From Roseococcus sp. SDR (GTDB lineage: Bacteria; Pseudomonadota; Alphaproteobacteria; Acetobacterales; Acetobacteraceae): a DNA stretch of 64,000 bases. The notes beneath the pieces were generated by a model that was given only the letters and a program-made list of their open reading frames with translations, had not been told where the DNA came from and did not search any database. Shown here piece by piece: positions 52,906 through 62,217 of this stretch. The stretch is from contig NZ_JAHRCU010000015.1 in the NCBI RefSeq assembly GCF_019083995.1, positions 60,311 through 124,310 of the forward strand, given 5' to 3'. The position numbers and the translations under genes are program-made. Numbering within the stretch: position 1 is the stretch's first letter; each line of letters starts with the position of its first letter.

Positions 52906-54861
52906 TCAGGCGGTTTCGCTGGTCTGCAGCTCATCAGCCAGCGAAGCGATTTCCTCGACGGCGGAAGCCAGCTCCTCGGCGCCCTTTGCCTGTTCGCGCG
53001 CGGCCTGCGCGGCCTCGCGCGCGGCTTCGGAGGCCTGGGCGGCGGCGGCGGCCACCTGCTCCACGCCACGCTTCAGCTCCTCCGTGCCGGAGAGGATGCG
53101 CGTCGCGTTCTGGGCAATGTTGCGGTTGCCATCCAGCACCACCGCCATGTCGCTGGTGACGGCGGCAAGATTCGAGGTGATGACGCGGTTCTTCTCCACC
53201 TCGGCTTTGGCGAGCAACGCCGTCTCCTCCAGGTCTCGTCGGACGGCGACGATCTGGTCCTGTACGCCCTTCACCAGGTCCTTGATGCGCTCGGCATTCT
53301 CGGCGCTGTCACGCGCAAGGTTGCGGATGTCGGTGGAGACGACCATGAAGCCCTTGCCGAATTCCCCGGCGCGGGCCGCCTCGATCGAACCGTTCACCGC
53401 CAGCATGCTGGTCTGGATCGAGACGGTGGTGATGGCGTCCACGATCTTGTCGATGCGGCGGCTGACCTGCTCCAGCGCGTTGATCTGTTCCCGCGCCGCG
53501 TCATTGTCGCGCACCGAATGCTCGACGCCGGTGATCATGCGCTCCACGGCGGCGGCGTTCTCGGCGAGGCGGGCGGTCATGTCCTCGCCCTTCTCCAACG
53601 CCACGGCGGCGCGCTGGCTGGAGACCTGGGCGCTGCGCTCGATCTGCGCCAGCGCCGCCGAGGATTGCTGCGTGGCGGCGGATTGCTGCTGCGCGCCGCG
53701 GCTGATCTGGTCGATGGCGGTCATGATCTCGGCGGCCGCGCGGTTGATCTCCTCGACGGCGGCGGAGAGTTCCTCGGCCGCCGAGGCCACCTCCTCGGCG
53801 CTCTTGCCGATATCGGTGCTGTTCTTCAGATCGTCCGAAAGCTCGGAAAGCTCGCTCGCCGCGCCCTCGGACTGCGCCAGGGCGGTGGTTTGCTGCTCGA
53901 CGGTCTTCACCGCCTCCTCGCAGGCAGCGGATTGCTCCTGCGCCGCGGCGGAGATGGTTTCGGAGCCCTTCTGTGCCTCGCTGGATGCGCTCTCCGCCTC
54001 CTGGGCCGAGCCCCGGATTTCGGTGGCGCCGGTCACGATCACGGTCATGTCGGCGCGGATGCGTTCCAGCTGGGCGGCCACGACGCGGCCGTTCTCCACC
54101 TCCTGCTGCGCAGCGGTGGCGGAGGTGTTGATCCCCTCGGCAATCACCTTCACGTCGGATTGGATCTGGCCGACCATCGCCTGGATGTCGCGTGCGCTCT
54201 TCTCGGAGGTCTCGGCCAGGGTGCGCACCTCATCGGCCACCACGGCGAAGCCCTTGCCATGCTGGCCGGCGCGGGCGGCCTCGATGGCGGCGTTCAGGGC
54301 CAGCAGATTGGTCTGGTCGGCGATATGCGCCACCGCCTTCACGATCTCGCCGATATTGGCGGCTTGGCGATCCAGCTCCTCCACCATGCCGACCGAGGCA
54401 CCCTGGCGCTCGGCCGCCTGGCCGACCGCGGCGACCGAGGCGCTGATCTGCGTGTTCACGGCCCCCAGCAGGTCCCGCAAGGCTTCGGTCTTGCCCAGCG
54501 AGATCCCGGCGGCCTCGGCCGTCTGACGGATGCTTTCGGCGATGCGCGTGACGGCGCGTTGCGATTGCTCGGCGGCGGAGGAGGCCTCGGCGGCACCGGA
54601 GGCGATCTGGGTCATCGCCTTGCGGAGTTGCTCCGAGGCGGCGGCCGCTTCGGCGATGCCCGACGAAACCTGGGTGGTGGCCGACGCCACACGCTCGGCT
54701 GCCTTCTGCTGGCGGGCGAAGGTACGCTGACGGCGCTTGGGCTCGGGGGCGCGCGGGGCCGGGGCGCGGAGGGCGGGCTTGGGCGTCCAGTCGGCCGCCT
54801 TTCCGTTCATGTGGCCGTTGGCTTTGGCAGGCGCATGGCCGTTGGCGGCGATCAGGGGCAT
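52906..54861 (-). CDS. soluble methyl-accepting-type receptor with two signalling tips
   Basis: A 651-residue all-helical protein with no membrane segment and no sensor domain visible; the N-terminal 50 residues are Ala/Pro/Lys-rich. Two MCP kinase-control tips occur: a canonical one at about residues 180-215 ([20 protein letters not shown], then [16 protein letters not shown]) and a second at about 477-515 ([18 protein letters not shown], then [17 protein letters not shown]). Long coiled coils lie between and around them. This looks like a fused or duplicated receptor signalling module. It is the first gene of the operon. The start has GAGGA upstream. Confidence 0.92.
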   Translation of the reverse strand: MPLIAANGHAPAKANGHMNGKAADWTPKPALRAPAPRAPEPKRRQRTFARQQKAAERVASATTQVSSGIAEAAAASEQLRKAMTQIASGAAEASSAAEQSQRAVTRIAESIRQTAEAAGISLGKTEALRDLLGAVNTQISASVAAVGQAAERQGASVGMVEELDRQAANIGEIVKAVAHIADQTNLLALNAAIEAARAGQHGKGFAVVADEVRTLAETSEKSARDIQAMVGQIQSDVKVIAEGINTSATAAQQEVENGRVVAAQLERIRADMTVIVTGATEIRGSAQEAESASSEAQKGSETISAAAQEQSAACEEAVKTVEQQTTALAQSEGAASELSELSDDLKNSTDIGKSAEEVASAAEELSAAVEEINRAAAEIMTAIDQISRGAQQQSAATQQSSAALAQIERSAQVSSQRAAVALEKGEDMTARLAENAAAVERMITGVEHSVRDNDAAREQINALEQVSRRIDKIVDAITTVSIQTSMLAVNGSIEAARAGEFGKGFMVVSTDIRNLARDSAENAERIKDLVKGVQDQIVAVRRDLEETALLAKAEVEKNRVITSNLAAVTSDMAVVLDGNRNIAQNATRILSGTEELKRGVEQVAAAAAQASEAAREAAQAAREQAKGAEELASAVEEIASLADELQTSETA

Positions 54862-55608
54862 GGACGTGTCCTCGTTGGCAGAGGAAGAGCCCTTAGCGCC
54901 CGCGGCTTAACCAATCCTTTCGCGGGCGTTCCGCTCCACCGGCCGTGCGACCATGACCCTCCGACACGCTGCGACCATGGAGCAAGAACGGTGACATCCA
55001 GGCCGGCGCTGTGTCCGAGAGCCAGGAGATGATCCTGCTGCAGACCTTCAAAGGCGGGATGCGGGTGACATGCGGCATGCTGACCAACGATGATCCCAGC
55101 GCCCTACCGTGAGCTGACCCGGCTGCGCGGACACCCCAAGGGTTGATACCGATATGCTCAGGCGGCCACGTGCCCGCGCGTCGTCATCCGACCGTCGGCA
55201 CGGTGGTCATGATGCGGCAGGGGGGGGGCACCTGAGGGGCGTGATGGCGGTGCGACACCTGCGCTCCGGCGGATATTCCGCTGACCTGGCCGCGTGGCGC
55301 TGGGCGCTGGACGCACGAAGGCCGGAGACATTGTGATTTGAGGCGTCTTTGGGAATGCGGGGACGCGCAGACAGCTTGATTTGCTATTGGTCGCTTAAAG
55401 GCTGCCCGCGCGCCCGAACATCTTTCCCTGTCACTCGGCACTCCTGGAACCCCGGTCATTGAACCGACGCTCAGAGGAGGTCCGCATCGCGCCCTTACGC
55501 CGCTCGTTGTCCGCTTTAGCGGCATCGGTCCATGGCGAAGGGGTCGGCGGCCCCTCTGTATTGCGTGGAATCACGCGTAGCAGCCCTTGGCAGCGGCCTC
55601 GCGGCGGA
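54862..55608. other. upstream region of the chemosensory operon and gene-poor stretch
   Basis: About 750 bp. The first 100 bp on the minus strand should contain the promoter of the chemosensory operon; I see no strong sigma-70 or sigma-28 consensus. Further out lies copy B of the dispersed repeat (55352-55385). Short frames in the region are motif-free. A run of eight or nine G residues occurs near 55214. No RNA gene is recognised. Confidence 0.45.
55352..55385. repeat. copy B of a dispersed short repeat (composite)
   Basis: The right part (55360-55385) matches 31363-31388 at 24 of 26 positions. The left part (55352-55369) is identical over 18 bp to 25875-25892. The two other loci thus share different, overlapping parts of this copy, which therefore looks the most complete. 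It could be the end of a mobile element or a recombination remnant. Confidence 0.5.
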
Positions 55609-56007
55609 TCATGTCTCGTTGTGGTGCGGCGGCGGGTCGAGGTCAAAGCTCTGGTCCGCCGTCGTGACAGGCTCGCCGGGTGGCAGGCCTTGCTCGTCTT
55701 GCACGCTCCCAGCGGTGACATCATCGGCGCCAAATGATGCATCCACGAGGTGCGCAGGGGGCAGCTCAACGTCTGGTCCCGACTGAAGATGGTGTCCGTC
55801 CACCTGGTCCATCGCCAGCTGGTCGAGATAGGGGTTCGCGCTGTGAACGTCGCTCCCCCCATCGGCCGCTGGTGCGCCGGCGGGATCCGGTGCCAGCGCG
55901 ACATAGGGCGAAGCCGGCGCATCGCCCTCCTCCGGCATGTCAGACGACCAGCCATAGTGGTTCCCGTGGGCGATGACCGCCTTGCCCATGCTGCTTCTGG
56001 TCGCCAT
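55609..56007 (-). CDS. hypothetical acidic protein
   Basis: An open frame of about 132 residues from the ATG at 56007 (an ATG at 55989 is an alternative). Its composition is unlike the Arg-rich shadow frames: hydrophilic and acidic, with HGNHYGWSSDMPEEGDAP near the start, SANPYLDQLAMDQVDGHH in the middle, and the terminal DPPPHHNET. No domain, signal peptide or membrane segment is recognised, and no good ribosome site precedes it. It is divergent from the PDZ-kinase gene at 56288. It may be a real small gene or chance. Confidence 0.35.
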   Translation of the reverse strand: MATRSSMGKAVIAHGNHYGWSSDMPEEGDAPASPYVALAPDPAGAPAADGGSDVHSANPYLDQLAMDQVDGHHLQSGPDVELPPAHLVDASFGADDVTAGSVQDEQGLPPGEPVTTADQSFDLDPPPHHNET

Positions 56008-56287
56008 CGTTTGGTATCGGCGGTGGCGGCGCGATCCGAAGGCGTTCCGGGAGCGGCTTGGCACCACGACGCCCGGTGTCACCATCCCCGGCTCCTCGAC
56101 CTTCAGGCCGCCGAACGGGCGCCTCTGAATACATGAACCGGGCAGCCTGTTCGGAAGCTGCCCCCGCGCGCTCACCGTGGCGGCAGCCTTGCCGACGACT
56201 GAACATCGTGAAAGGAATCCAGGGGGCGGGAGCGAAGCGGGACGCAGGGTGCCGGGGTCGAGACGTCAAGTCGGGGAAAGCGAGGGG

Positions 56288-58444
56288 ATGATCGCCCTGC
56301 GGGGCCTCCTTTCGCCGGCCGGCATCATGCTCGCCGCCGCCGCCTTCTGCACGCTCTGCGTGGCCCTGGTTCTCGCGGCCGTGCTGTCGCAGCCCTGGCT
56401 CGGCCTGACCCTCGCCGGAACACCGGATGGCGGCACCAGGATCCTGGCCGTGGCGCAGGACGGGCCGGCGGCGCGGGCCGGGTTGCGGGCCGGCCAGATG
56501 GTGCTCGCCGTCGGAGAGGGGGAGACGCTCCGGCTGCGCGCCGATGACCTCATGGAGGAACCGGACGGGCATGACAGCTACGCGGCCTATCGCGACTTCA
56601 TGGCCCGGCAATCCCGGTTGGCGACGCTGCTTGCCGCGCCGGAGGTGGCGCTGCGTGTCGCCACGGAGGGTGACACCATGGGGGAGCTGCGCCTCCTGCG
56701 CGCCGAGGCACGCCCACTCGGCGCGCTGCCGGCGGTGTTCTGGGTCCAGGTCGCATCGGCGATCGGCTGCCTGACGATCGGCGCCTGGGTGTGGTCCCTG
56801 CGGCGTGGCGACCTGGGGGCTCTCCTCTTCGCCCTTTCGGGGCTCGGGCTCTTCGCATCGGCGCTTTCGGCCTCGGTCTACAGCACGCGCGAACTGGCGC
56901 TGGACGGCGATCTGTTCCGGGCGCTTTCGGCCATGAATCACTTCGGCGCCTACCTCTTCGGCGTCGCGATGATCGCGCTCTTCCTGACCTATCCGCGCCC
57001 GCTGGTGCGGCCTGCGGCGCTGCTGGCGCTGCCGGTCCTGTTCCTCCCGCTCTACCTCGCCAACATCGCGCATCTTGTGGAGACACCAGCGCAGGGCATC
57101 CATCTGCCGGTGGCCCTGATGATGCTCGGCATCATCATGCTGGTGGTGCTGCAATGGGTGCTGGCGCGGCGCGACCCGGTCTCGCGCGCGGCGCTGCGCT
57201 GGATGGGTCTCTCGGTGGTGCTGGGCGCGGGCGCCTTTGTCGCCGCCATCGCGGTGCCCCCATTGCTCGGCCGGGAGCCGGCGCTCAGCCAGGGCTACGC
57301 GCTGGCCTTCTTCGGGCTGGTCTATGCCGGCATCGCGCTCGGCATCCGCCGCTACCGCCTGTTCGACCTCGGCACCTGGTCCTTCCGCATCCTCTTCTAC
57401 GCCGCGGGCCTGCTGCTGATGGTGGCACTCGACGCAGCGCTGATCATGCTGCTGAACCTGGACCAGGCCCCCGCCTTCGGCATCGCCCTGCTCGCCGTGG
57501 GGTTTCTCTATCTGCCACTGCGCGATGCGCTGGCGCGTCGCCTGAGCGGCCGGCGGCAGCCGGAGCCACATGAGATCTTCGCCGCGGCGCTGGACGTGAC
57601 CTTCGCGCCGACGGCCGCCGGGCGGGCGGAGCGCTGGCGCGGCTTGCTGACCCGGCTGTTCGATCCGCTGGAGATGGAACCCCGCGCCGAAGCACCGCTT
57701 CTGCCCGAGGCGAGCGCCGATGGGCTGGAGATGACCCTCCCCGCCCTGGCCAATGCGCCGCCGCTGCGGTTGCGCTTTCCGTTTCGGGGCCGGGGCCTGT
57801 TCGGCCCGCCCCATCTCGACCTCGTCCGTCAACTCGCGGTGCTGATCGCCGAGGCGGCCCGCAGCCGGGACGCCTATGAGCGCGGAGTCGCGGAGGAGCG
57901 GCGCCGCATCGCGCGAGATCTGCATGATGACGTGGGCGCACGACTGCTGACCGGACTGAATGGCGCGCCCAGGGAGACGCGGCCGCTCCTGCAAGCCGCA
58001 CTCACCGACATCCGCGCCATCGTCAGCGGGCTCTCAGGCGAAAGGGTGACGCTGGATCAGGTGCTGGCGGAGATGCGGCATGAGGCGGCGCGCCGCTGCG
58101 AGGGCGCCGGCGTCTGCCTCGACTGGCCGCTCGTTGCCCCGATGGAGGGCACGGCGCTCGAGTATCGCGAGGCCAAGGCCCTGACATCGGCGATGCGCGA
58201 GATCGTCAGCAACATGCTGCGCCACGCGGCTGCGGGGCGGTTCAGCGTTCATGTCGTCCATGCCGCGGGCCAGCTGACACTGTGGGCGAGCGATGACGGC
58301 GTGGGCTTCGGGCAGCCGGATGGCGCCGGGTTCGGGCTGACGAACATGCGCCAGCGCATCAGCGAACTCGGCGGCAGCCTGGCGATCGAATCCGGTCCGG
58401 AAGGCACCCGCACGACGATCCGCCTGCCGCTGCCCGCCGCCTGA
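56288..58444 (+). CDS. membrane sensor histidine kinase (NarL/HisKA_3 type) with N-terminal PDZ domain
   Basis: A 718-residue sensor. After a first membrane helix (about residues 10-35) comes a PDZ-like domain (GGTRILAVAQDGPAARAGLRAG ... about 50-105). It is followed by a series of about seven to eight membrane helices (about 150-420) and a linker. The dimerisation/phosphorylation box is RRRIARDLHDDVGARL with H546, the HATPase has EIVSNMLRHAAAG, and the glycine box is SDDGVGFG with GFGLTNMRQR. GAGGGG precedes the ATG at 56288. The response regulator gene follows 10 bp downstream. PDZ domains in sensor kinases usually bind a peptide or C-terminus, so the signal may be a damaged or secreted protein (inference). 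Confidence 0.9.
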   Translation: MIALRGLLSPAGIMLAAAAFCTLCVALVLAAVLSQPWLGLTLAGTPDGGTRILAVAQDGPAARAGLRAGQMVLAVGEGETLRLRADDLMEEPDGHDSYAAYRDFMARQSRLATLLAAPEVALRVATEGDTMGELRLLRAEARPLGALPAVFWVQVASAIGCLTIGAWVWSLRRGDLGALLFALSGLGLFASALSASVYSTRELALDGDLFRALSAMNHFGAYLFGVAMIALFLTYPRPLVRPAALLALPVLFLPLYLANIAHLVETPAQGIHLPVALMMLGIIMLVVLQWVLARRDPVSRAALRWMGLSVVLGAGAFVAAIAVPPLLGREPALSQGYALAFFGLVYAGIALGIRRYRLFDLGTWSFRILFYAAGLLLMVALDAALIMLLNLDQAPAFGIALLAVGFLYLPLRDALARRLSGRRQPEPHEIFAAALDVTFAPTAAGRAERWRGLLTRLFDPLEMEPRAEAPLLPEASADGLEMTLPALANAPPLRLRFPFRGRGLFGPPHLDLVRQLAVLIAEAARSRDAYERGVAEERRRIARDLHDDVGARLLTGLNGAPRETRPLLQAALTDIRAIVSGLSGERVTLDQVLAEMRHEAARRCEGAGVCLDWPLVAPMEGTALEYREAKALTSAMREIVSNMLRHAAAGRFSVHVVHAAGQLTLWASDDGVGFGQPDGAGFGLTNMRQRISELGGSLAIESGPEGTRTTIRLPLPAA

Positions 58445-58454
58445 GCGCCACGCC

Positions 58455-59117
58455 ATGATGCTCCATGCCGCCGCCACGCCGCGCAGCTGCCTGATCGTCG
58501 AGGACCTCCCGGCCTCGCGCGAGATGCTCCGCCGCGTGGCCGAGGCCGCCTTCCCGGGTATCATCACCTGCGCCGCGGCCAGCCTTCGCGAGGCCCTCGC
58601 CGCCCTCGGCGGGGCGCAGAGTGGCTTCGACCTCGCGCTGATCGACCTCGGCCTGCCCGATGGCTCGGGGCTCGCGCTCCTGCACCGGATCGCCGAGGCG
58701 CATGCGGCGACGCTGCCCGTGGTGGCGACGATCTATGATGGCGACGCCCATCTCTTCGAGGCGATCGCCGCCGGCGCGCGGGGCTACCTGTTGAAGCAGG
58801 AGGAGCCCGCGCTGCTGGTCGAGTATCTGCGCCGCATCGAGCGCGGCGAGCCGCCGCTTTCCCCGGCCATTGCGCACCGGATCCTGGCGCATTTCCGCAG
58901 CCGCGGTCCCGGGCGGCGCGACGAGGCGGGGCTGACGCCACGTGAGGCCGAGACGCTCGCGCTGCTCGCCCGTGGCCTGACCGTGGCAGAGGCGGCGGCG
59001 CAGATGGGGCTGAAGCCGCAGACGGTCGCAAGCTACGTCAAGGTGATCTACCAGAAGCTCGATGTGGACACGCGCGCCGAGGCGACGCGCGAGGCGATCC
59101 GGCGCGGCCTCGCCTGA
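58455..59117 (+). CDS. LuxR/NarL-type response regulator
   Basis: A 220-residue two-component regulator paired with the kinase 10 bp upstream. The receiver domain has phospho-acceptor D64 (LALIDLGLPDGSG), followed by ATIYDGDAH and YLLKQEEPAL. The C-terminal LuxR helix-turn-helix is at about 155-215 (LTPREAETLALLARGLTVAEAA and VASYVKVIYQKLDV). Its targets are not known; the three downstream envelope genes on the same strand are candidates. The next gene starts about 58 bp later, so they may share a transcript. Confidence 0.93.
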   Translation: MMLHAAATPRSCLIVEDLPASREMLRRVAEAAFPGIITCAAASLREALAALGGAQSGFDLALIDLGLPDGSGLALLHRIAEAHAATLPVVATIYDGDAHLFEAIAAGARGYLLKQEEPALLVEYLRRIERGEPPLSPAIAHRILAHFRSRGPGRRDEAGLTPREAETLALLARGLTVAEAAAQMGLKPQTVASYVKVIYQKLDVDTRAEATREAIRRGLA

Positions 59118-59175
59118 CGTCTTCCCCCCCGTTCAGGGGTGTTGGCGTTTGGTGGCACGGTCCAGGATCGTCGGG

Positions 59176-60624
59176 ATGTTCATCGTGCCCCCCATGGCCG
59201 GGTTGCTCGCCTTCGTGCTGCTGATGGTGTCGCCCGCCGCGGGCCAGCCGCAGGCCTGCGCGGTGCCCGCCGGTCCGCTCCAGGCGACGCTCTGCCAGGA
59301 TGCGACCCTGCGGGAGCTGGATGCGCGGCTACGCGCACTCGAGGTCGCGGTGGCCGCACGGGAGACGCGCCATGCCACCTTCACCTATCGCGCGCGCGCC
59401 TGGCGTGAGGCGCTGGCCGCCGGCACGCCGGATCTGGAGGGGCTGCGGGATGTCTATGCCGAACGCATCGCCGCCCTGCAGGAGACGCTGCGCCAGGCCC
59501 GGGCCATGCGCCGCATCGCGCAGCGGCGCGGGCCGGATGGCCGGATGCTCGCGGCAGAAGGTGGCGTGATCCCGCAGCCGGCGGCGATGGACCGGCGCTG
59601 CCTCGGTGGCGTGCTCCAGGCCTGCCGCGTGACCGGCATGGGCGTCGCAATGGGCGAGGATGGCCACAACCGCGTGTATTGGCAGATCCAGGAGGGCTTC
59701 ACCGATGCGGATGGCGTGCGCTCCGGCATCGTCCTCCTCGCGGAAGCGCGGGGCGGCGTCCGCCTCCTTGGCTGGTCCTTCGAGGGGCATGGCTATGAGG
59801 CTCCGCGGATTATCTCCGCGGAGGGCGGGCCGCTGCTGCATGTCCGCGGCATGGCGGGCGGCACCGGTCGGGCGAATGGCGACCTGCTTTTCCGGCCGGG
59901 GCCGCGGGGCTGGGACGAGATCGAGACCGAAAGCTGGCGAGACGCCTTGCCGGGCCGCCTGCCAGCCGGGCTCGAGCTGCGCCAGGCGGTCAGCTACGAT
60001 TTTTCCCAGATGACCGCCGAGGCGCGGCTGTCGCGCAGCGAGGATGCGAATTGCTGTCCCTCCGGCGGGGCCGCGATGCTGGATTTCCGCATCGAGGGGC
60101 AGGCCCTTGTGCTGGCGGGGGTGGGGCTCGACGCCATCGCACGCGCCGTGCCGCAGCGGCCCGAAGCCTGCGCCGCGGAACGCGCGACCTATCGCCTCGA
60201 TGCCCCGGCTGAATGGACGGCGGAATTGCTCCGAGAAGGGCCGCCCGCTTCAGCAGCCTCGGACCTCCTGCTGCGATTGCGCTCGGGTGCGAGCGGGCGG
60301 GACTACTGGTTCCGCTTCGCAGCCGCGCAGGGCTATGGGGGGCTGACGATCTGGCCCGTCGCGCCACCGGGGCCCGAGGCGGCCGAGGACGGCGTGCAAG
60401 ACCTCGAGACCGACGAGGCCCTGCGCCTCGAAGTCCACGTGATCACCGATGAGCTGAGCCTCTTGCCCGATCCGCCGCGCAGCGGTCAGCCAGCGCCGCG
60501 GCGGCTGTTCATGCCGTCCCTCGGGCGCGCGCTGCACTATGGCGAATTGCCGCAGCAGGCGGCGGCACCCGCCGCAGTTGAGACAATGCCGTCTGCCTTC
60601 TGGGTGCTCGCGGCCTGCCGCTGA
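59176..60624 (+). CDS. exported protein with LprI-like N-terminal domain, function unknown
   Basis: A 482-residue protein with a signal peptide (MFIVPPMAGLLAFVLLMVS, cleaved near AAGQ, about residue 24). The adjacent 65 residues (CAVPAGPLQATLCQDATLRELDARL and the following helix) resemble the DUF1311/LprI lysozyme-inhibitor domain with its paired cysteines. The remaining 390 residues show no known domain; they look like beta-rich extracytoplasmic sequence, with RCLGGVLQACR and ANCCPSGG cysteines. An ATG at 59176 is used; an upstream GTG at 59152 would add eight residues. Downstream of the LuxR regulator gene on the same strand. Confidence 0.75.
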   Translation: MFIVPPMAGLLAFVLLMVSPAAGQPQACAVPAGPLQATLCQDATLRELDARLRALEVAVAARETRHATFTYRARAWREALAAGTPDLEGLRDVYAERIAALQETLRQARAMRRIAQRRGPDGRMLAAEGGVIPQPAAMDRRCLGGVLQACRVTGMGVAMGEDGHNRVYWQIQEGFTDADGVRSGIVLLAEARGGVRLLGWSFEGHGYEAPRIISAEGGPLLHVRGMAGGTGRANGDLLFRPGPRGWDEIETESWRDALPGRLPAGLELRQAVSYDFSQMTAEARLSRSEDANCCPSGGAAMLDFRIEGQALVLAGVGLDAIARAVPQRPEACAAERATYRLDAPAEWTAELLREGPPASAASDLLLRLRSGASGRDYWFRFAAAQGYGGLTIWPVAPPGPEAAEDGVQDLETDEALRLEVHVITDELSLLPDPPRSGQPAPRRLFMPSLGRALHYGELPQQAAAPAAVETMPSAFWVLAACR

Positions 60625-60665
60625 GCCACCTCCCTCAACCCACCATGTCCGGAACTGGAAACATC

Positions 60666-61667
60666 ATGCCGAACCGTGCCGTCATCCGTCGCACCGCAAC
60701 ACTGGCCGCCATGCTGCTGCTGGGCGGCTGCCTCGGCGCCAATGAGGGCGTGCGCCCTGCCACCCAGCGCGGCAGCGTACTAACCGGCTTCGCCCCGACC
60801 TCGGACGTGGTTGTCAACGGCGCTTCCTACATGGCCGGCGCGCCGCGCCGCGTCGCCGTGGTCGGCTTCGTCGTCGCCTTCCAGACGGACCTCTCGGCGT
60901 CTGCCTCCGCCTCCCGCCTGGGCAGTGCGGGCGTGGCGCGGGCGTCCGTGCGCGCCAATCTGAGCGGTGTGGACGAAGCCCGCATGCAGCAGATCACCGA
61001 TGCCGCCTGGCGTGACTTCCAGGAGCGCATGCGCAGCGCCGGGGTCGAGCTGGTCGATCCGCCGGCCACCGTCGCCGGCCAGCCGAGTCCGGCGCGGGGC
61101 AGCGGGATCATCGCCTTCGCGCCCACGGGCCGCGCCGTGATCGGCACGGATACGGGCCTGCCGGGCGTCTCCGGCTTCAGCGGCTTCGACACCAATTCGG
61201 CCACGCGCGTCATCAGCGCGCTGCCGCGCCAGGATGGGGTGACGGCGGTGGCGGTGCGCTACTATGTGGACTTCGCCAATGCCGAGACATCGGGCGGCAT
61301 GTTTGCCGGCCGCGCGAGCGCCGAGTTCTCGCCGGCATTGTCGGTGCGTGCCGGCAGCGGCATCAGCAGCATCGGCACCCCGCGTGGCGTCGGTTGCGTC
61401 GGCTACTGCCCGAACAACATCGGCAGCATCAATCTGGGCCAGGCGGTCTTCTCGATGGATCGCTATGGCGAGTCGGTGCGTGACAGCTCCGCCGGCGCCG
61501 TCGCGACGAGTGTCCTGGGCGCGCTGAGCGGGGCTTCCATCGGCCGCTATGAGGTGCGGGCCGACCCGGCCGAGTATGCGCGCATCGCGGGCGGCCTGCT
61601 GGGCGAGGCACAGGGCAAGGTGGTGGGGGCGCTGCTCGGGGCCATGGGAGCGACGACCGGGAGCTGA
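60666..61667 (+). CDS. putative lipoprotein of unknown function
   Basis: A 333-residue exported protein with a lipobox (ATLAAMLLLGGC, Cys at about residue 22), so probably membrane-anchored on the periplasmic side. The mature part has alternating strands (RRVAVVGFVVAF, GVTAVAVRYYVDFANAETS) and a glycine/serine-rich middle, ending in LLGEAQGKVVGALLGAMG. The strand VAVVGF recalls CsgG-like outer-membrane proteins, but I would not assign that family. The ATG at 60666 is preferred over 60645 because GGAAC lies just upstream and it opens the signal directly. It follows the LprI-like gene by 41 bp. Confidence 0.7.
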   Translation: MPNRAVIRRTATLAAMLLLGGCLGANEGVRPATQRGSVLTGFAPTSDVVVNGASYMAGAPRRVAVVGFVVAFQTDLSASASASRLGSAGVARASVRANLSGVDEARMQQITDAAWRDFQERMRSAGVELVDPPATVAGQPSPARGSGIIAFAPTGRAVIGTDTGLPGVSGFSGFDTNSATRVISALPRQDGVTAVAVRYYVDFANAETSGGMFAGRASAEFSPALSVRAGSGISSIGTPRGVGCVGYCPNNIGSINLGQAVFSMDRYGESVRDSSAGAVATSVLGALSGASIGRYEVRADPAEYARIAGGLLGEAQGKVVGALLGAMGATTGS

Positions 61668-61683
61668 TACGGCAGGTCCGGAC

Positions 61684-62211
61684 TTGGAGCATTCGACGCC
61701 ACGGGCAGGTCCGCTCCTGGCCGCCACGCTGGGCATCCTGCTTCTTCTGGGCGGGCTCTACGGAACGCTGGCCGGGGCATTGCTGGGGCTGGGCGAAGTG
61801 ACGGCCCTGCCGGCCGTCGTGCTGGGCGTGGCCCTGGCCTGTCGGCGGCCCGCCGGGACCTCACTCCTGACCATCGCCGCCTGGATCGCCATCGGCCTGC
61901 TTGCGGCACTCGCGCTGCGCACCGCGCTGGGGGCCTTGGGTGCGACCGCCTGGTTGCCCGCGACCGGCGAAGCGCTCTCGACGCCGGATCTCCTGCTCGA
62001 TGCCGCGTGGCTCTGCGCCCTCGCGGGACTGGCGCTTCGTGGCGGAGGACTACGCCTCTCGGGGCCGGTCCTGGCGGCCATCGTGGCGACGACGCGCATC
62101 GGCGCCTTCGTGGAACTGCCCGAGGCCCTGCTGCGCGAAGCCTGGGCGCTCTCCGTCGGGATGACGGGCTTCCGTAAGCGTGCACTGACGGCTACGGCGT
62201 CGGCGGCTTGA
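61684..62211 (+). CDS. small membrane protein of unknown function
   Basis: About 175 residues with four predicted membrane helices (LLAATLGILLLLGGLYGTL, VVLGVALACR, IAAWIAIGLLAALALRTAL, AAWLCALAGLAL). Starting codon uncertain: no ATG lies in the open frame at the right place, so TTG at 61684 is proposed; later GTG codons are possible. It begins 16 bp after the lipoprotein gene and ends 6 bp before the IS66 remnant, so its C-terminal end may have been changed by the insertion. No family recognised. Confidence 0.55.
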   Translation: MEHSTPRAGPLLAATLGILLLLGGLYGTLAGALLGLGEVTALPAVVLGVALACRRPAGTSLLTIAAWIAIGLLAALALRTALGALGATAWLPATGEALSTPDLLLDAAWLCALAGLALRGGGLRLSGPVLAAIVATTRIGAFVELPEALLREAWALSVGMTGFRKRALTATASAA

Positions 62212-62217
62212 CGGTGG

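Noticed and set aside
50129..54526. A 1465-codon plus-strand frame opposite the chemosensory genes
   Set aside because: It crosses five well-identified minus-strand genes and consists of Ser/Arg/Ala-rich sequence; produced by GC bias.
55940..57994. A 684-codon minus-strand frame opposite the PDZ kinase
   Set aside because: Gln/Arg/His-rich shadow without start signals; the plus strand carries a full kinase.
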